From assembly GCF_001949145.1 (NCBI RefSeq), contig NW_019091374.1:1165657-1229656 (forward strand): DNA of 64,000 bases, read 5' to 3'. The position numbers and the translations under genes were made by a program. Below, one piece after another: positions 22,511 to 40,066 of the stretch (its first letter is position 1; every line of letters starts with the position of its first letter). This DNA comes from Acanthaster planci. Its lineage: Eukaryota; Echinodermata; Asteroidea; Valvatida; Acanthasteridae. Below the pieces are notes generated by a model that ran no database searches, had not been told where the DNA came from, and was given only the letters and a program-made list of their open reading frames with translations.

Positions 22511-25500
22511 AAAAACCTCGGGCATTGGTAACAGGGCTTTGCACATTATTATTCTAATTCATGTGTGTTTGCCAGTCTTGAAATATCACTAAATTTGTAC
22601 AAGGCAAAGAACTGTCATGTCTCAAAGTCAATATTTTTCAGTTATGCCATATAGAATCAGCAATAAAGGAAAAAAACAGAATAAAAAGACTTGGGATTGC
22701 TTGGTATTTCTACAGACTGTATATCCTCCAACATTGCAACATCATCTGCAAGACAAGGACAACTTTGTCTCAAGAGAATTCAAAAGAGGGCAATAATCAC
22801 TGTACACAGGCAAGCCCAAAGTTCTATTTCCTGTTGAACTTTTCTTCTGGAGATGCCTTATGAATGTACAGTATCAGGAAAAAAAGTAGCATGAAAATAA
22901 GCTTAATCATATAAATAAGAGCACAGTGTGCAGTTTGTGCCAAATCATGCAAATACAATCAAATATATAGATACATTATGTTAATACAAGTACATTTAAA
23001 AAAAAAACTGACACAGACGCTGGGTGATTGTTATGAATGAACAGCTTGATTAAATGATTTTAGTGATTCCTCAATACGAGAGTTACGTCTTTTCAAATGT
23101 ACACAAGATTCTACATGCTTATTCTCCCCAAAACTGAGCAAACAAGAGACAAAACTTGAAACTACGTTTAGACTTACACCGCAAGAAAGAAACATTCGGA
23201 CATTTAAGCAGGCTTCTGAGTGAGCCGTGAAATTAACCCTTTCTGTGGAAATTTATGCTTGCCTTATATACTGAGGAACATGTACAGAAGCTTGTGGCTT
23301 CATACATTTATATAGGTGTTGTTTTTTGCCACAATAGGAGGTGGCCTCATGAACAACCATTTCAAAGTTGCGAGTGACTTACTCCTTGATTCAAAATAAA
23401 GAATTGACGTTTAAGGCTGACAGAAAAAAAATGCAATGACATCTCTGACAAATTGAAATTCAAGGTCCAGGACTTGATCCTGCAAACATTTGAAGAATTG
23501 AAACCTCAGAAAAAATGTGAAGCAGAGATTTCTACACAATTTACAGTAGCACATTGATCCATTGTATTGCACAAACCACAAGCACAGACCATAAAAGATT
23601 ATGGAAAGTCAGTAGTGTTGTGATTGAAGCTGTAAATTAGCAGAAGCCATACAGCTCATACCAAAGCCAATCTGATTTAAGCGCAAAATTAGTTAGGGAT
23701 ACAATGAATGAAATTCAGATGCAAAGCTGACATTACTTGAACGGGAAAAAAAAACAGAAACTGACCTGAAGAGATAATCTACGTGACTGACAATTTGATT
23801 TGTAAAAGTAGCAAAAGTCAAAGATGCTCTCCCAAAAATGTTTTCAAACCAAATACAGCAAGAGATGAACATATACTAGTCATATATGTCCACTTTAAAA
23901 GTTTCAGATTACATCAGCTAAAGGGTGAGGGCTGCAAACGTGGCGGCCATCTTTGTCTGGGTACCCTGACTTCATAAGCCACCAACAAACAAAGCAGGCC
24001 TCCTGACTACTTTTTTCCCATTCAACACAGGTTTGCATCAGAAAAGATGGGATATAAAATGGGAACCTGCACATGAGAACATCTGCAACAATGACAGATG
24101 AAAACCATGCAATTGACATGCACAATAAGAACAGAATTTAATATTCTTGGTTAGTGTATTTCCCTCAAGAAACAACAGGGAAAAAACTTGGGTGACAGTG
24201 TGAAGGATCTCAAACAAGGAGAACTGATCCACAAATATACTGCAAACCAAAAAATATACATGTACGTATACACTAAAATAATTACAAATCATTTCCAGGC
24301 TATTTATGAATTTGATGCACGGCAACTTTTTGGCTACGGTTTTACAACTTGTGTTGAGTTCCATTACATCTGCATATTTTTCTTGCCAATTTTCTTTTAC
24401 TTTATAAGCCATTTTGTGGTAGGGCCACATGTCAACATTTAACATGCCAGTCATTTCAATGGTATATTTCAAAGGTTAACAGGTGTCTTCTGTTCATCTG
24501 TTCCTTTTTTCAGATTTTTGCCCTTTATTTGGTTAAATATCACAGAACATATGTGTCTACTGTGAGCTTCAGCCAGAAAGCCTGGGCCCTACTTTATGGA
24601 GCTCGGCAGAAGTGAATAACTGGCAAATTTATGTTCTCATAAAAAATCTGCAGAGTACCGTGCAGTCCCTGACAATATATATGTTCCTGGCATAGCAGTT
24701 AGGCTGGCAACCTGATTTCTGCTAAAGCAAATTCTTTCTGCTAAAGCAAATTCTGCAGCAGCCCCAGCTCTCGGCTGAAGCTCACTTTATCTTTTAGTTC
24801 TTGACATTTCTGAGTCAGTGACAAGCTCTACAGCATGTTGAAACTGATCCCAAATAAGATGTCACGTGGTCTGATATTTCAAATGCCTTTCCAGTCTTAC
24901 ATGGACACTGTACACTACAACTTGAGGCAATCCAAGTAACTTACAATGCATCTGTATGGGCCTCAACCTGTTTATCTTGGAGATTAACTAGGTGCACTGT
25001 TCAACAAAAGCTTTTGCAAATGTTTTCAAAATATGCTTTAAAAGCCTCCCAAGGTAATTTCTGATCCTGTATCGAAAATACCTGAATTGAACTGATACGT
25101 AAGAGAACGCTTGGAAGTCAATACTCTTTCAGTTCTAAATCGTGGACTATCAAGTTGGAACACAAAAAACAGAAGTGTGCTTGTTTTCAATTTTTAGATG
25201 AGCAGTGGTCTTTCTTACAACTGAACCTCAACTTCCTTCATCTGACAGAATCTAACACCCTGTTTTGATTGAGTTTGATGGATACAGGACTTTGAAAAAT
25301 AGAAATGCATTCCAGCTTTTGATTGACAAAATATATAATAAGTTCTGTGCTGCCTAAATGCATTGCATGTAAAGGCCAAATTACACAGCAAGTGAAAATG
25401 AAAATGCAGTGTTATAAAAAATTGAACATAGCGGCTCCTATGGAATTGGTCACACTGACTGCAATATACCACACGACAGGTTGGCAAACTGCTGTGATTC

Positions 25501-25577
25501 TAAAGCTCAGTGAATTTTTTTTCAAAGATGTCACACTGAGACAGTGCATTCTGGCCAATCAACCGTCTTGTTAGGTA

Positions 25578-25585
25578 TGACGTCA
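25578..25585. promoter_or_regulatory. Consensus CRE motif TGACGTCA
   Basis: A perfect 8-bp CREB/ATF palindrome. It lies in the presumed 3' region of the Ral gene, away from any promoter I can place, so it may be a chance match. Confidence 0.25.
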
Positions 25586-26049
25586 CAGATCGACTGGCAT
25601 GGTTGAATGCTGTCCCTCATTACATCCTCCACTCTTCCTGTGGGGGTGCCATTCATATTGCGGAAAGTCAGTGCTTAGCATGCCAAGCGGTTTCCGCCTT
25701 GCGCGTACACGTAAAAAAATTATGCAGTCTACCGTTCGGACCGCCACTCTCAGTTATCACAGGTCTGTGTCAATGGGCACACAGGCTACGCCTGAATCTT
25801 GAATGCATTGCTAGGTCTAGGTCTTCAACAGTTGCGAAAGCACGTGCAAACAGCACTACTCAAGAAGTCTGCGTCGGACACAACTATAGCCACTTTTTTA
25901 CAACTGCAGCGATTTCACTTTCCATTACTGTATGTCCTTGACAGATTCGACATGCTCAATATGTGTTACATGTGACACATGCGTCGCATGTGTCATCCTT
26001 TATGTTTCGACACCTTAGAATGTAATATTAGTTTGTACAATGCGAGGGG

Positions 26050-26073
26050 GGATGCGATTTAAGTATCGCATCC
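26050..26073. repeat. Perfect 9-bp stem hairpin
   Basis: GGATGCGAT (26050-26058) and ATCGCATCC (26065-26073) are exact reverse complements around a 6-nt loop. This lies about 340 bases into the presumed Ral 3' untranslated region, on the transcribed strand. Confidence 0.6.
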
Positions 26074-26416
26074 AAGCGAAGTTTGCATTTCCTTCAAATA
26101 AAAATGCACAACTTTTTTTTATGGAGAGGGAGAATGAAATCATGTGACCCCCAGATTTACGTCACTGTCTATTTACATGAGATGTTCCAAAGTAAAACCT
26201 GTACAAAGCAGCCACTCAAAGATGACATGGCTGTGATGGGCTGGTGTTACACTGGGTATTACAAAGAGGCTTGGCAACGCTACACACTATGGCTGCTCTG
26301 GTCATGTGCAATCCGTCCACAGGCAGCCACAAGGCGTGCAGGTCCGACCTGACCCCACGGAGAACGATAAGAAACCCAACAGACAAAGACACACACACAC
26401 ATGACAGACTATGGTT

Positions 26417-31689
<5,273 letters not shown>

Positions 31690-33299
31690 TTACCTGCATT
31701 GTACCGTACACTTCACAAATTCAATTGAAAATATTAATATTGCCATAAGGCATGGTTCCAACATGTGAATTACTGCTGCTGGGAGAATTACATTTACATG
31801 TACATGGACTACTTCATTGCAACCACAAGCAGAAACCTTAATAAAAAAAATATCAACAGCAAATACATTTCATGTACATGTACATGGATGCTGTACAAAC
31901 AAGCCAGTTAAATTAACAGCACAGAAACTGAGTTTTGCACTTAATTTCCTGCCCCCCGCCCCAGCCATGGTGTGGTACTCGTGCACCAGCCTACACTAGG
32001 GTGTGCAAAATTGTTTGTTTAATTAGTCATTATGGCACTAGGACTCCTCCTCTTGTCAACAGCAGGGACCATCATAGATGTACTTTGAACTGCTTGAACA
32101 TTTTGCCAACACACAAGCTGTACAGTACATGGTGGTCTGCATGTGGCCCAATGTACAGGTGTATTTTTACTGTACATGTTCATATGCACCTATACCATAA
32201 AGAGCTTGCTGAATTTTTTTTACTGGTCTCCATGGAATTCACGTCAAATCCGCGCCCTGCACTCGCACATGCTTCAGCAGCGTGGAATTCCGCAGATAAA
32301 AAAAAAGACAGCATGACAGTGCGGCGCGATATGCCGGATAACAGCCCATGAATCAAATGTGGAAGATATATGTACACATACGTGTACGTCCAGTTCAGAC
32401 AGATGGACACTGATTAAGCCCACCTCTCCTGAGGCCTTATCGATGTGCAATGAATTTATTGAATATTTTATGTACATTGAATCAATCCACTCAGCACAGG
32501 AGACAGACTGTAAATATGAATACAATGAATTACAGGTACTGTCCTTTTTGCAAACATCCAAAAATGTGCTATACCTGTACATCTACGGGTATGCATCTCA
32601 ATTTGCATCAGAAAGAGAAGGTCTTAGTTTCAACTGTGAATTGCTCTCTATCAATATTACGGGACATGTACATGCAACTATACGTTTCAAAATGAAATTA
32701 AAATCTTCACTATTCTGGCACGAGCAACATACAGGAAGGAAGTGCACACATACTGCTAGAAAGCAAAATAAAACAAAATCAAATATGCTAAAAGCAGAAA
32801 ACCCTTGTATAAAGTGTGCCTGGATAAATTTGTATTGAAAAGGAGATTTGTTTTTCCTTCAACTGTCTCTTTAAAGCGACATTAAGGAGTTCAAAGTCCA
32901 TGATGTAACCAAATGACATGCTTTTGTGCACATGTGTCTCAATCCAGCTGTCATGTCCACACTCAATCCCAGCCCGGCGGGTACACACTATTTGCCCTCC
33001 CTCTTCTGCTCGCTTGGCTCCTCCTCTCAGCCCATGACGTGGGTTTGCCCCTCCGTCCCCCCATCAGGGGGACTGATCGACGCTGGCAGCTGATGGGAGC
33101 TTATTGCATTATCCACCCACGGTTGGCCTGGCCCTGGCGTGGCAAGCCCTGCTAGGCTGAGCCATGCCAATGATACGCAGCTATTATTGGGGAGATGCAC
33201 ACAGCTAGGATCCCATTTCCAATCCCATTTCCCATTGGTACCGTACACTATATATGAATCATCTCGAGGTTTTTTCCCAACAATCAACATCATAAAACA

Positions 33300-33720
33300 C
33301 GCTGCAAAATACATGTATAAAAGTACCTTACCATTACATATACAAACATGAATTGTATATGTACAAATGTACAACACACATCTAATGTACATGTACCGGT
33401 ACATGTTCAAAGCACATGTAAAGAACAGTGTACAACACATTTGTAATGTACAACTTACGCACATGTACATGTACCGTACAACGCACAGCAGTGTACAACA
33501 CACAAGTGATGCACAGCGCACATGTAACGTACAATGCATATGCATTGTAATATACAATGCACATGTAATGTACCGGTACATGTATGTACGTACAACGTGC
33601 AAATTTGCACACATGCATGCATGTGTAATGTGCTGGAGTACTTGTAGGAATTGGTCCCAAAAGTCCCAGCCCAGAGGATCAGCATACTAGTGCATGTACA
33701 TGTGTACATACATGCTGTGA
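33300..33720. repeat. Degenerate ACATGTAC / TGTACAA-rich low-complexity array
   Basis: Loosely repeated units such as AATGTACAACACACATGT and TGTACCGGTACATG fill the interval. Alternation of CATG and GTAC makes both strands nearly free of stops, which yields long meaningless frames. Confidence 0.8.
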
Positions 33721-35329
33721 TTCTCTCTTTTCCTGGTGTACATAAACGTTTGTTCACCCTCATTCAAGCATTCTAACTATGCACTATATGTACACCCCAC
33801 TGGATGATGACCTTTCAGATGGACTGCCTGTAGTTCATTGGCCATATGCAAAGTTCTGCATTATTTATATACAGTCATGACAGTAGAGACTGTGATAAAG
33901 GTAAACAAAAACATCCACCTCCTCTGCCAATTCAACCCAGTTTGTTAACAGGATTGATTGGACTCTTCCCTCTAGAGCTACCCAAGTAATTACATTACCT
34001 CCGAGCCGATTCTGACGAGGGCCCAAAGAGCATTCAAGGGGTTGGAACACAAACAACCTGTCTGCCTCAAGGGCCAATCAAAATGAAATGTTGTTGAGCA
34101 ACAACGGAGGTAGCCAACACCTACATGTGAAAATAACTATACCCTTGTTGGTTGGCAACACCAGAACATTAGGGATGAAACAATGTGGCATGTGTTGCTC
34201 ATGTACATGTACACTCCTAGATCATTAATGTACGTACATGTCTCACGGAAGAATGATCACTTGTAGTGTAGTGTACATGTACATGTATTTATGTACATGT
34301 AGTGTACATGTACACAGGTCAGGGACTCGCCATATGGGTATATGATAGTAATTTTGTTCCCGGTTCATCAACTGCCAACATGTATTCTAATAGTATTAGT
34401 AACAATGCTGCTATCAGTACATGTCACTCTTGCAAACATTGTTCCACTCCAAACTGTGGTACATGTAGTGCTGTTACCTACAATGTACATGTACATGTGC
34501 ACCCTGGTACACTGTACATGTACATGTACGTGGCATGACAGTGCAAAAACTAACCTTTTTATTTTCACGACTGATGCCTTTTTGTGTCAATTTAGCTTGC
34601 CTAACTTTGGTTTTGATTGTCATCAATGTTGTAGAAAATTGGAATGTCAAGTGTTCAGGAAAAGTTTAACACACTGTACATGTGTGCATGTCATCAAATT
34701 ACACGACACTATGTACATTCCGTCCATAGCATATTTGCAGTTGCTATCACATGTCCTGGATATATCCTCCAGTGTAAGTCGTTGTAAAACACTCTATCCA
34801 TGAAATAAATATTATGAGATAAAACTGAGAAATGTAGCAAGACATATTATTAATGACATGATACACGGCATGTACACGTCCATGGCTTTGAACCCAAGTT
34901 ACAAACTACACATGAAAGTCATTGCATACTGTCATATTTCCGGTTGATATGTGGTTACAGAATACACTGTGCACAGTCCCTTGAACAGAAGCAGGAAGTC
35001 AAGTGAGCTCAGTGGGGATATGGCAAAATAACTTGAGTTCCAAAAAAAGCTTGATGACAAATGTAGCATGGCAACAACTGGAAAGAAAGAAGTTAGTTAG
35101 GGGCCATTCAAAATTTTCAATGTTTTTATATTTCAATTCTTTTTTTCGAAATAGTGGGTGGGTGGGTCAAGGAGAATAACTGAAAATTGAAATTCAGTTT
35201 TGATTTTTAGGGTGGTAATCTCAAGCATGAAAAGTGATCAGACAGGTCACTGATTGTCTCTTACTCTGTCATACATGTACATTTGCATGCGTACTGTATG
35301 TACATGTACATCTATGTACACTCATACAT

Positions 35330-35692
35330 GTATCAAGGTCAAATGAGTTACTGTCCATGTACATGTATAAAGGTTAAATGAGTTACATGTACATGTACAT
35401 GTATAAAGGTCAACTGAGTTACATGTACATGTATAAAGGTTAAATGAGTTACATGTAAATGTATAAAGGTCAAATGAGTTACATGTACATGTATAAAGGT
35501 CAAATCACTTATGTGTACATGTATAAAGGTCAAATCACTTACGTGTACATGTATAAAGGTCAAATCACTTACGTGTACATGTATAGAGGTCAAATCACTT
35601 ACGTGTACATGTATAAAGGTCAAATCACTTACGTGTACATGTATTAAGGTCAAATCACTTACTGTACATGTATAAAGGTCAAATGGGTTACA
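35330..35692. repeat. 30-bp minisatellite carrying AGGTCA half-sites
   Basis: Twelve units begin at 35330, 35365, 35401, 35431, 35461, 35491, 35521, 35551, 35581, 35611, 35641 and 35670. The typical unit is GTATAAAGGT, CAAATCACTT, ACGTGTACAT. Two subtypes exist, with AAATGAGTT at the left and mostly AAATCACTT at the right. Seven units contain AAAGGTCA exactly, the NBRE recognised by NR4A nuclear receptors; the others carry one-base variants. The unit is a multiple of three, so both strands stay open. Confidence 0.9.
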
Positions 35693-35815
35693 TGTACAGT
35701 ACATGGCTACGCACTGTACAGGTGTATTCCAATTAATGCACACATTGTTAGTTTACTATAATTCAACTGCATTTTTCATTGCACAATTTCACTATGAGCA
35801 CATCAACTTTTTTAA

Positions 35816-35914
35816 CCCTATTGACACCATTAGATAACGGTCATGTCCTCTTACAAGCGACAGGGCCGAGTACTACATTTTGCTACGAGTAGTAATTTGT
35901 TGTACTACGTAGGG
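35816..35914. mobile_element. TTAA-flanked MITE (piggyBac-like), 99 bp
   Basis: It starts CCCTATTG and ends TACGTAGGG and is flanked by TTAA at 35812-35815 and 35915-35918. The interior contains paired AGTACTAC and GTACTACG motifs. Same class as 8374-8435 and 13529-13942, but not obviously the same family. Confidence 0.5.
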
Positions 35915-36586
35915 TTAAACTGAGTAATTGCTGTCCATGAGGGAGGCTACACTCACGCAAGACTACAGATCGCAGATGAATGAAAACAGTTCTACACCTG
36001 TCACGCACACCGTTAAATTGTACACACATTCATGCAGGTCTCCATCATAGCATACAGACACACCCATTAGGCTCGATTCTCAAACAGTACCCTTTGATCA
36101 ACTTACACAGAAGCCATTGATTGAAGAATTTCTCATCAGCGGATATAATTCCAATTCAAGAAATTCCCCTCCGGGATGAAAGGGTATGAAGGCACAGGTG
36201 ATGTATAAACTGTAACAATTATTGTTAAGTCCTCGGTGATAATAATCCACGAAAGCACAACCGTTTTCCGATGTCCATTTATTCACAATGAGCAGTCTGC
36301 ACTTTGTACACGTCAATGCACAAAATACGTCTATTTCAATCCCTCCCTCAGACGTGCTGTGCCGTACTAGTACATGTACACTTGTACCGTCGTGCAGGTT
36401 CACTGTACACAAGGATGCAGGGATGAGTCACACAACAAGTGTCCCAAAAGAGAATGTTGAGCTTCATGGACATGACATGTACATGCAGCACTGTGACAAA
36501 CACTCAGGAGCAGCACACACTTAAAAACAAGTAGTTTTTAATTTGTAACTACAATAGTATACTGTGTGTGTCTCTCTCTCTGCAGG

Positions 36587-36867
36587 CATGGCATACATAG
36601 TGTGGACCTCTTCACAAAAGAAGTCCGCATAATGTAGGGTGCGATGGCGTAGTGTGGACTCGCACATGTCCACACAATGTTTCCCCCTCTCTGAAAACAG
36701 TTTCAGAGACATTTTGGGGTCAAGGTTATCTGTGGCAAAATGAAGAGGAACAGTCCAGGAAATTATCATAAAAAAATCTAGCTCAAAGGAGTTATCCAAG
36801 TTGGAGAAAAAGGAGCATTATCCTCAAGTTTTCTTAACCACAGGAGAACAAAGTAATGTCCACCCTT
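36587..36867 (+). repeat. Dispersed repeat pair, copy 2 (partner at 20951-21215)
   Basis: Same block order as the first copy, with several small indels. Both copies lie in direct orientation on either side of the Ral coding region. It overlaps no exon. Confidence 0.7.
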
Positions 36868-38784
36868 TGTATGTAAAAACAGGTAGGTGTGTACATGCAC
36901 ATGTACTTTACAAGCAAGGGACAAACCACTTTTTTTTAGGCTTTCGGTGTGCAGGGGCAGATCCAGGACCAATTTTTCAGGTGGCGGGGAGACACAAATT
37001 GGGGCATATTTTCTGCACATGTTTTTGGCCCTTAAGATTTCTTGCACACTCTGGAGGGGGGAGGGGTGGACCAACAATCAAGTCCCCCAAAAGTTGCCTT
37101 TCTCTCAGGATAATTTAAAAACAAACAACAATTTCTGCATTTTGTAGGGGGTGTGGGGTGGGAAGGGTGGTGCATATTGCTGCCTCCTTGGACGCATGTG
37201 AAATTTGCTTATGGCTGGATGCCCTGGTCTTCACAGCATTGAAGGGACAACTTCTGCTGTTTGGAAAGTCAGGACCAAGTTGTGGGGATGAATAAAACTA
37301 CAAGATAACAGCATCCAACTCCATCCAAAAGCTAATAATACACAGAATAAACAATAAATATCACACCACCCAAAACCTTTACTGCATCTAACAATGACTA
37401 CAGTGACTAACTTACACATTACACGTACAGGTATTTCCCTGTACGGCCATAGTACTGTACACATGCATTACTTTGAATAGGAAAAGGAAAGGATCTAAAC
37501 TTGCTACTAGTATGCACGTCCACGGATGAGTCATTTACTTCTCAACAAAGTTCAATTTGAATTCATCGCCACTTCAACTAGCTTGGACAAACCTTTATTT
37601 TGTCAGGAAGCTGATCATTTATCAACATGTATTTTGGAAATCTATGGTTCACATTGTACTGGCTGCAAACACTGATATTGGCCTCGGTGCTTTGCTTAAT
37701 GAACTACCGTAGCTGAATCACCAGGAAATTTCCTGATTTTGAAATGACAACATCTCTCAATTTAAATCTATTACTAGTCCTAGAGCCAAGGGGTTCTTCT
37801 ATTCACAAATCTCAGTTGTTCTATTCATGAAAATATGAAAACAAATAATTGTGATTTGCTACGAATAGAGATGAGTGTTCCAACTGTTGGACTCTGTGGT
37901 ATATAAGCTGGCTATATCATATTTTACCAAAAAACAATAAGATTCTAGGAGGAAAAAATTTCATAACGTCCTTGGAACCAAGCATGTAAGTCACTGTACA
38001 CAAGACATGCATGCGCATGTATCAAATGCACATCAAGGTGAAGGTCGTAAGTTCAAAGAGTACTTAACCATCAGAATAAAATCAGGTGCAAACAAAACCC
38101 CATCCCCTCAAAGCAAAACTGATTTCTAGCGTAGTAATGCCCGCTGCTGGAGGCCACCCACGTAATATACATGGCTGACAGACGACTTAATGCAAGGGTT
38201 CCTATCCAGCCCAAGGCTCCCAGCACGGGCCTGGCAGAAGCAATCGGGTGATTTCACGCTACTCGGTTGGGACATGGACGTCACAAGTCTATAATCCCAG
38301 GCAGAATGCGCAAACACAAAAGCAAACAGCAGGGAGAGCTGATGAGATTGTCACTGTGTGTCCCCTAACAGATTTTTGTTTTATAAACATACACGTACAT
38401 GTAAGTGGATGAGTTCCGTAATGGCTACACCTGTATCTATCCGTTTGTTGAATTGACAGGGTAATGACAGCGTAATGTGTACCTAGGTAAACCTACCATA
38501 TGGGTGCTACATTTCTGGGCTAAAAAGACAGAAAATCAATACAAAACAAAATTACATACTGGTCATTTCTCCATCTATTCTTTTAATTGAACTTTTGTTT
38601 TCAAAAAATTCAGACAAAACATATTTTAATTTCCAAAAGGTGATGTCACACTAAGCATGTTCAAAGACATCAGACAGTTAAACATTCATTCTGAATAAAT
38701 AGCACGAGGGCTTGGAACAGTCTTTGTCCCCCCTCCAAAAAAAAGATGATCAGAAACATGAATACGGGTAATTAAAGAAATTAC

Positions 38785-39010
38785 GGGTTCAAAGGTGTGA
38801 CATTTTTGTGTCCCTGTTACAAGTACAGGTACATCTGACCTTTGTTATTTGACATGGAAAGATCACCGGAATCGATTTCAAACTATTACTATTTGTTTGG
38901 CAGGTAATGTGTATAAATTCATCACTCTTGGAAATTACAAAAATGTGTTCTGAACTTACAAAATCATATGTGAGACATGAAAAGGACACAAAAAATGGAC
39001 CCCTAATTTG
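38785..39010 (+). repeat. Dispersed repeat, uninterrupted copy (partner at 22085-22510)
   Basis: It aligns with the 22 kb copy but lacks the 199-bp foldback element. The equivalent of the insertion site is the ACATGAAAAGGACAC region near 38975. Confidence 0.65.
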
Positions 39011-40015
39011 TGGAATCACCCACAAAAATGACTTCTTTGAATCAAATGAGATGTTCATCTTACAAATGAACAAGACCATCTTGCAAGGTCAACACTGAGT
39101 CAGTGGGCTGCAAATCAACTTTATAGAAAAATCACTACCCATGGATCAAATGGTCTAATCTGAATGGCAAAGATATTAGACAGGAAATTAATTTTTCTGC
39201 CCTTTCCTTTCCATCAGTTCTTAGTTGATTTGTTCCAGGCATATGTCCAGTGGGTCTACTTAACTATGGGGGCCAGAAGAAAAAAAATCAATCATGTTTG
39301 GCTGACTGGGGGTCGCTAACCGGTGATCCCCTATTCATCGTGCATTGTTATATTTGCTCTCGTCCTCAGATAAAGGGTCAATTTCACTCCTGACAAGGCT
39401 GAGCTCACATGGTTTCCCCTGCAAAAACGAGCTACCAATCAAGCTAAGCCAATTATAAGACATGCATACTTGGATAGTGCAAATAACGGCTACCTGTATC
39501 TTAGTAAATTCATGTCAAGACCAAGACCGGTACATGTACAGTGACATGATCAAACTATCATACATATCTTATATCATACCTACTGGCATGTACATGTACA
39601 GTGGAACACTGTCGTAACAAGGTCCCAAGGACTTCCAAAAAATTACCTTCCTCTAACGGGTACCGGTACCTTGTATTATTTATTTGTAACAGAAAACAAA
39701 GAAAAACAGAGACATACCGGTAGGACTTAAAGTTTTCCTAGTAATAAAGTTTTCCTAGTAATAAGCATCACCTTCTTATTATCGGTGCTCTTATGGACAT
39801 GTGCAAATGATGCAAATCACTATACACCCATACCGTTACTTGCTCAGCAGTTGTAGGGGCCACACTCGTGTTGAAACACAAATTTGTGGTGGCCACAAAC
39901 GTTCTGAGGATAATAATGTTCTGTCCACACAACTCAGTCCTGACTGTCCGAACGAAAAGAAACTATCCCTAATTGTGGTGGAAGCCTACCTGCACCTCAG
40001 TATTCCGAGAACTCT

Positions 40016-40066
40016 TGAGTCACTACTCTGTACTACTCCATGTGAGTAGCATGGAGTAATGACTCA
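40016..40066. repeat. Nested palindrome with two AP-1 sites
   Basis: The inner perfect stem is TACTCCATG (40034-40042) with CATGGAGTA (40050-40058). The outer stem is TGAGTCA (40016-40022) with TGACTCA (40060-40066). Both outer arms match the AP-1 consensus. Confidence 0.6.

Larger units (their letters stand above)
21385..26416 (-). other. Probable long 3' untranslated region of the Ral gene
   Basis: Downstream (leftward) of the Ral stop codon no other gene is seen for 5 kb. On the minus strand, AATAAA occurs at 21405-21410, followed within 20-40 bases by T/G-rich sequence, a good polyadenylation context. Another AATAAA candidate lies at 24524-24529, so alternative 3' ends are possible. The region holds a nested MITE (22269-22467) and a perfect small hairpin (26050-26073). 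Its extent is inferred and not proven. Confidence 0.35.

Noticed and set aside
32359-32838. Open frame of 159 codons on the plus strand
   Set aside because: Composition is that of low-complexity AT-rich and CATG-rich DNA. There is no recognisable domain and no sensible splice context.
35330-35692. Regular repeats resembling a CRISPR array
   Set aside because: There are no unique spacers between the repeats and no cas genes, and the genome is eukaryotic. This is an ordinary tandem satellite.
35348-35743. A 131-residue repeated frame on the minus strand and a repeated frame on the plus strand
   Set aside because: The 30-bp unit is a multiple of three and lacks stops on both strands. The peptides are simple translations of the satellite.
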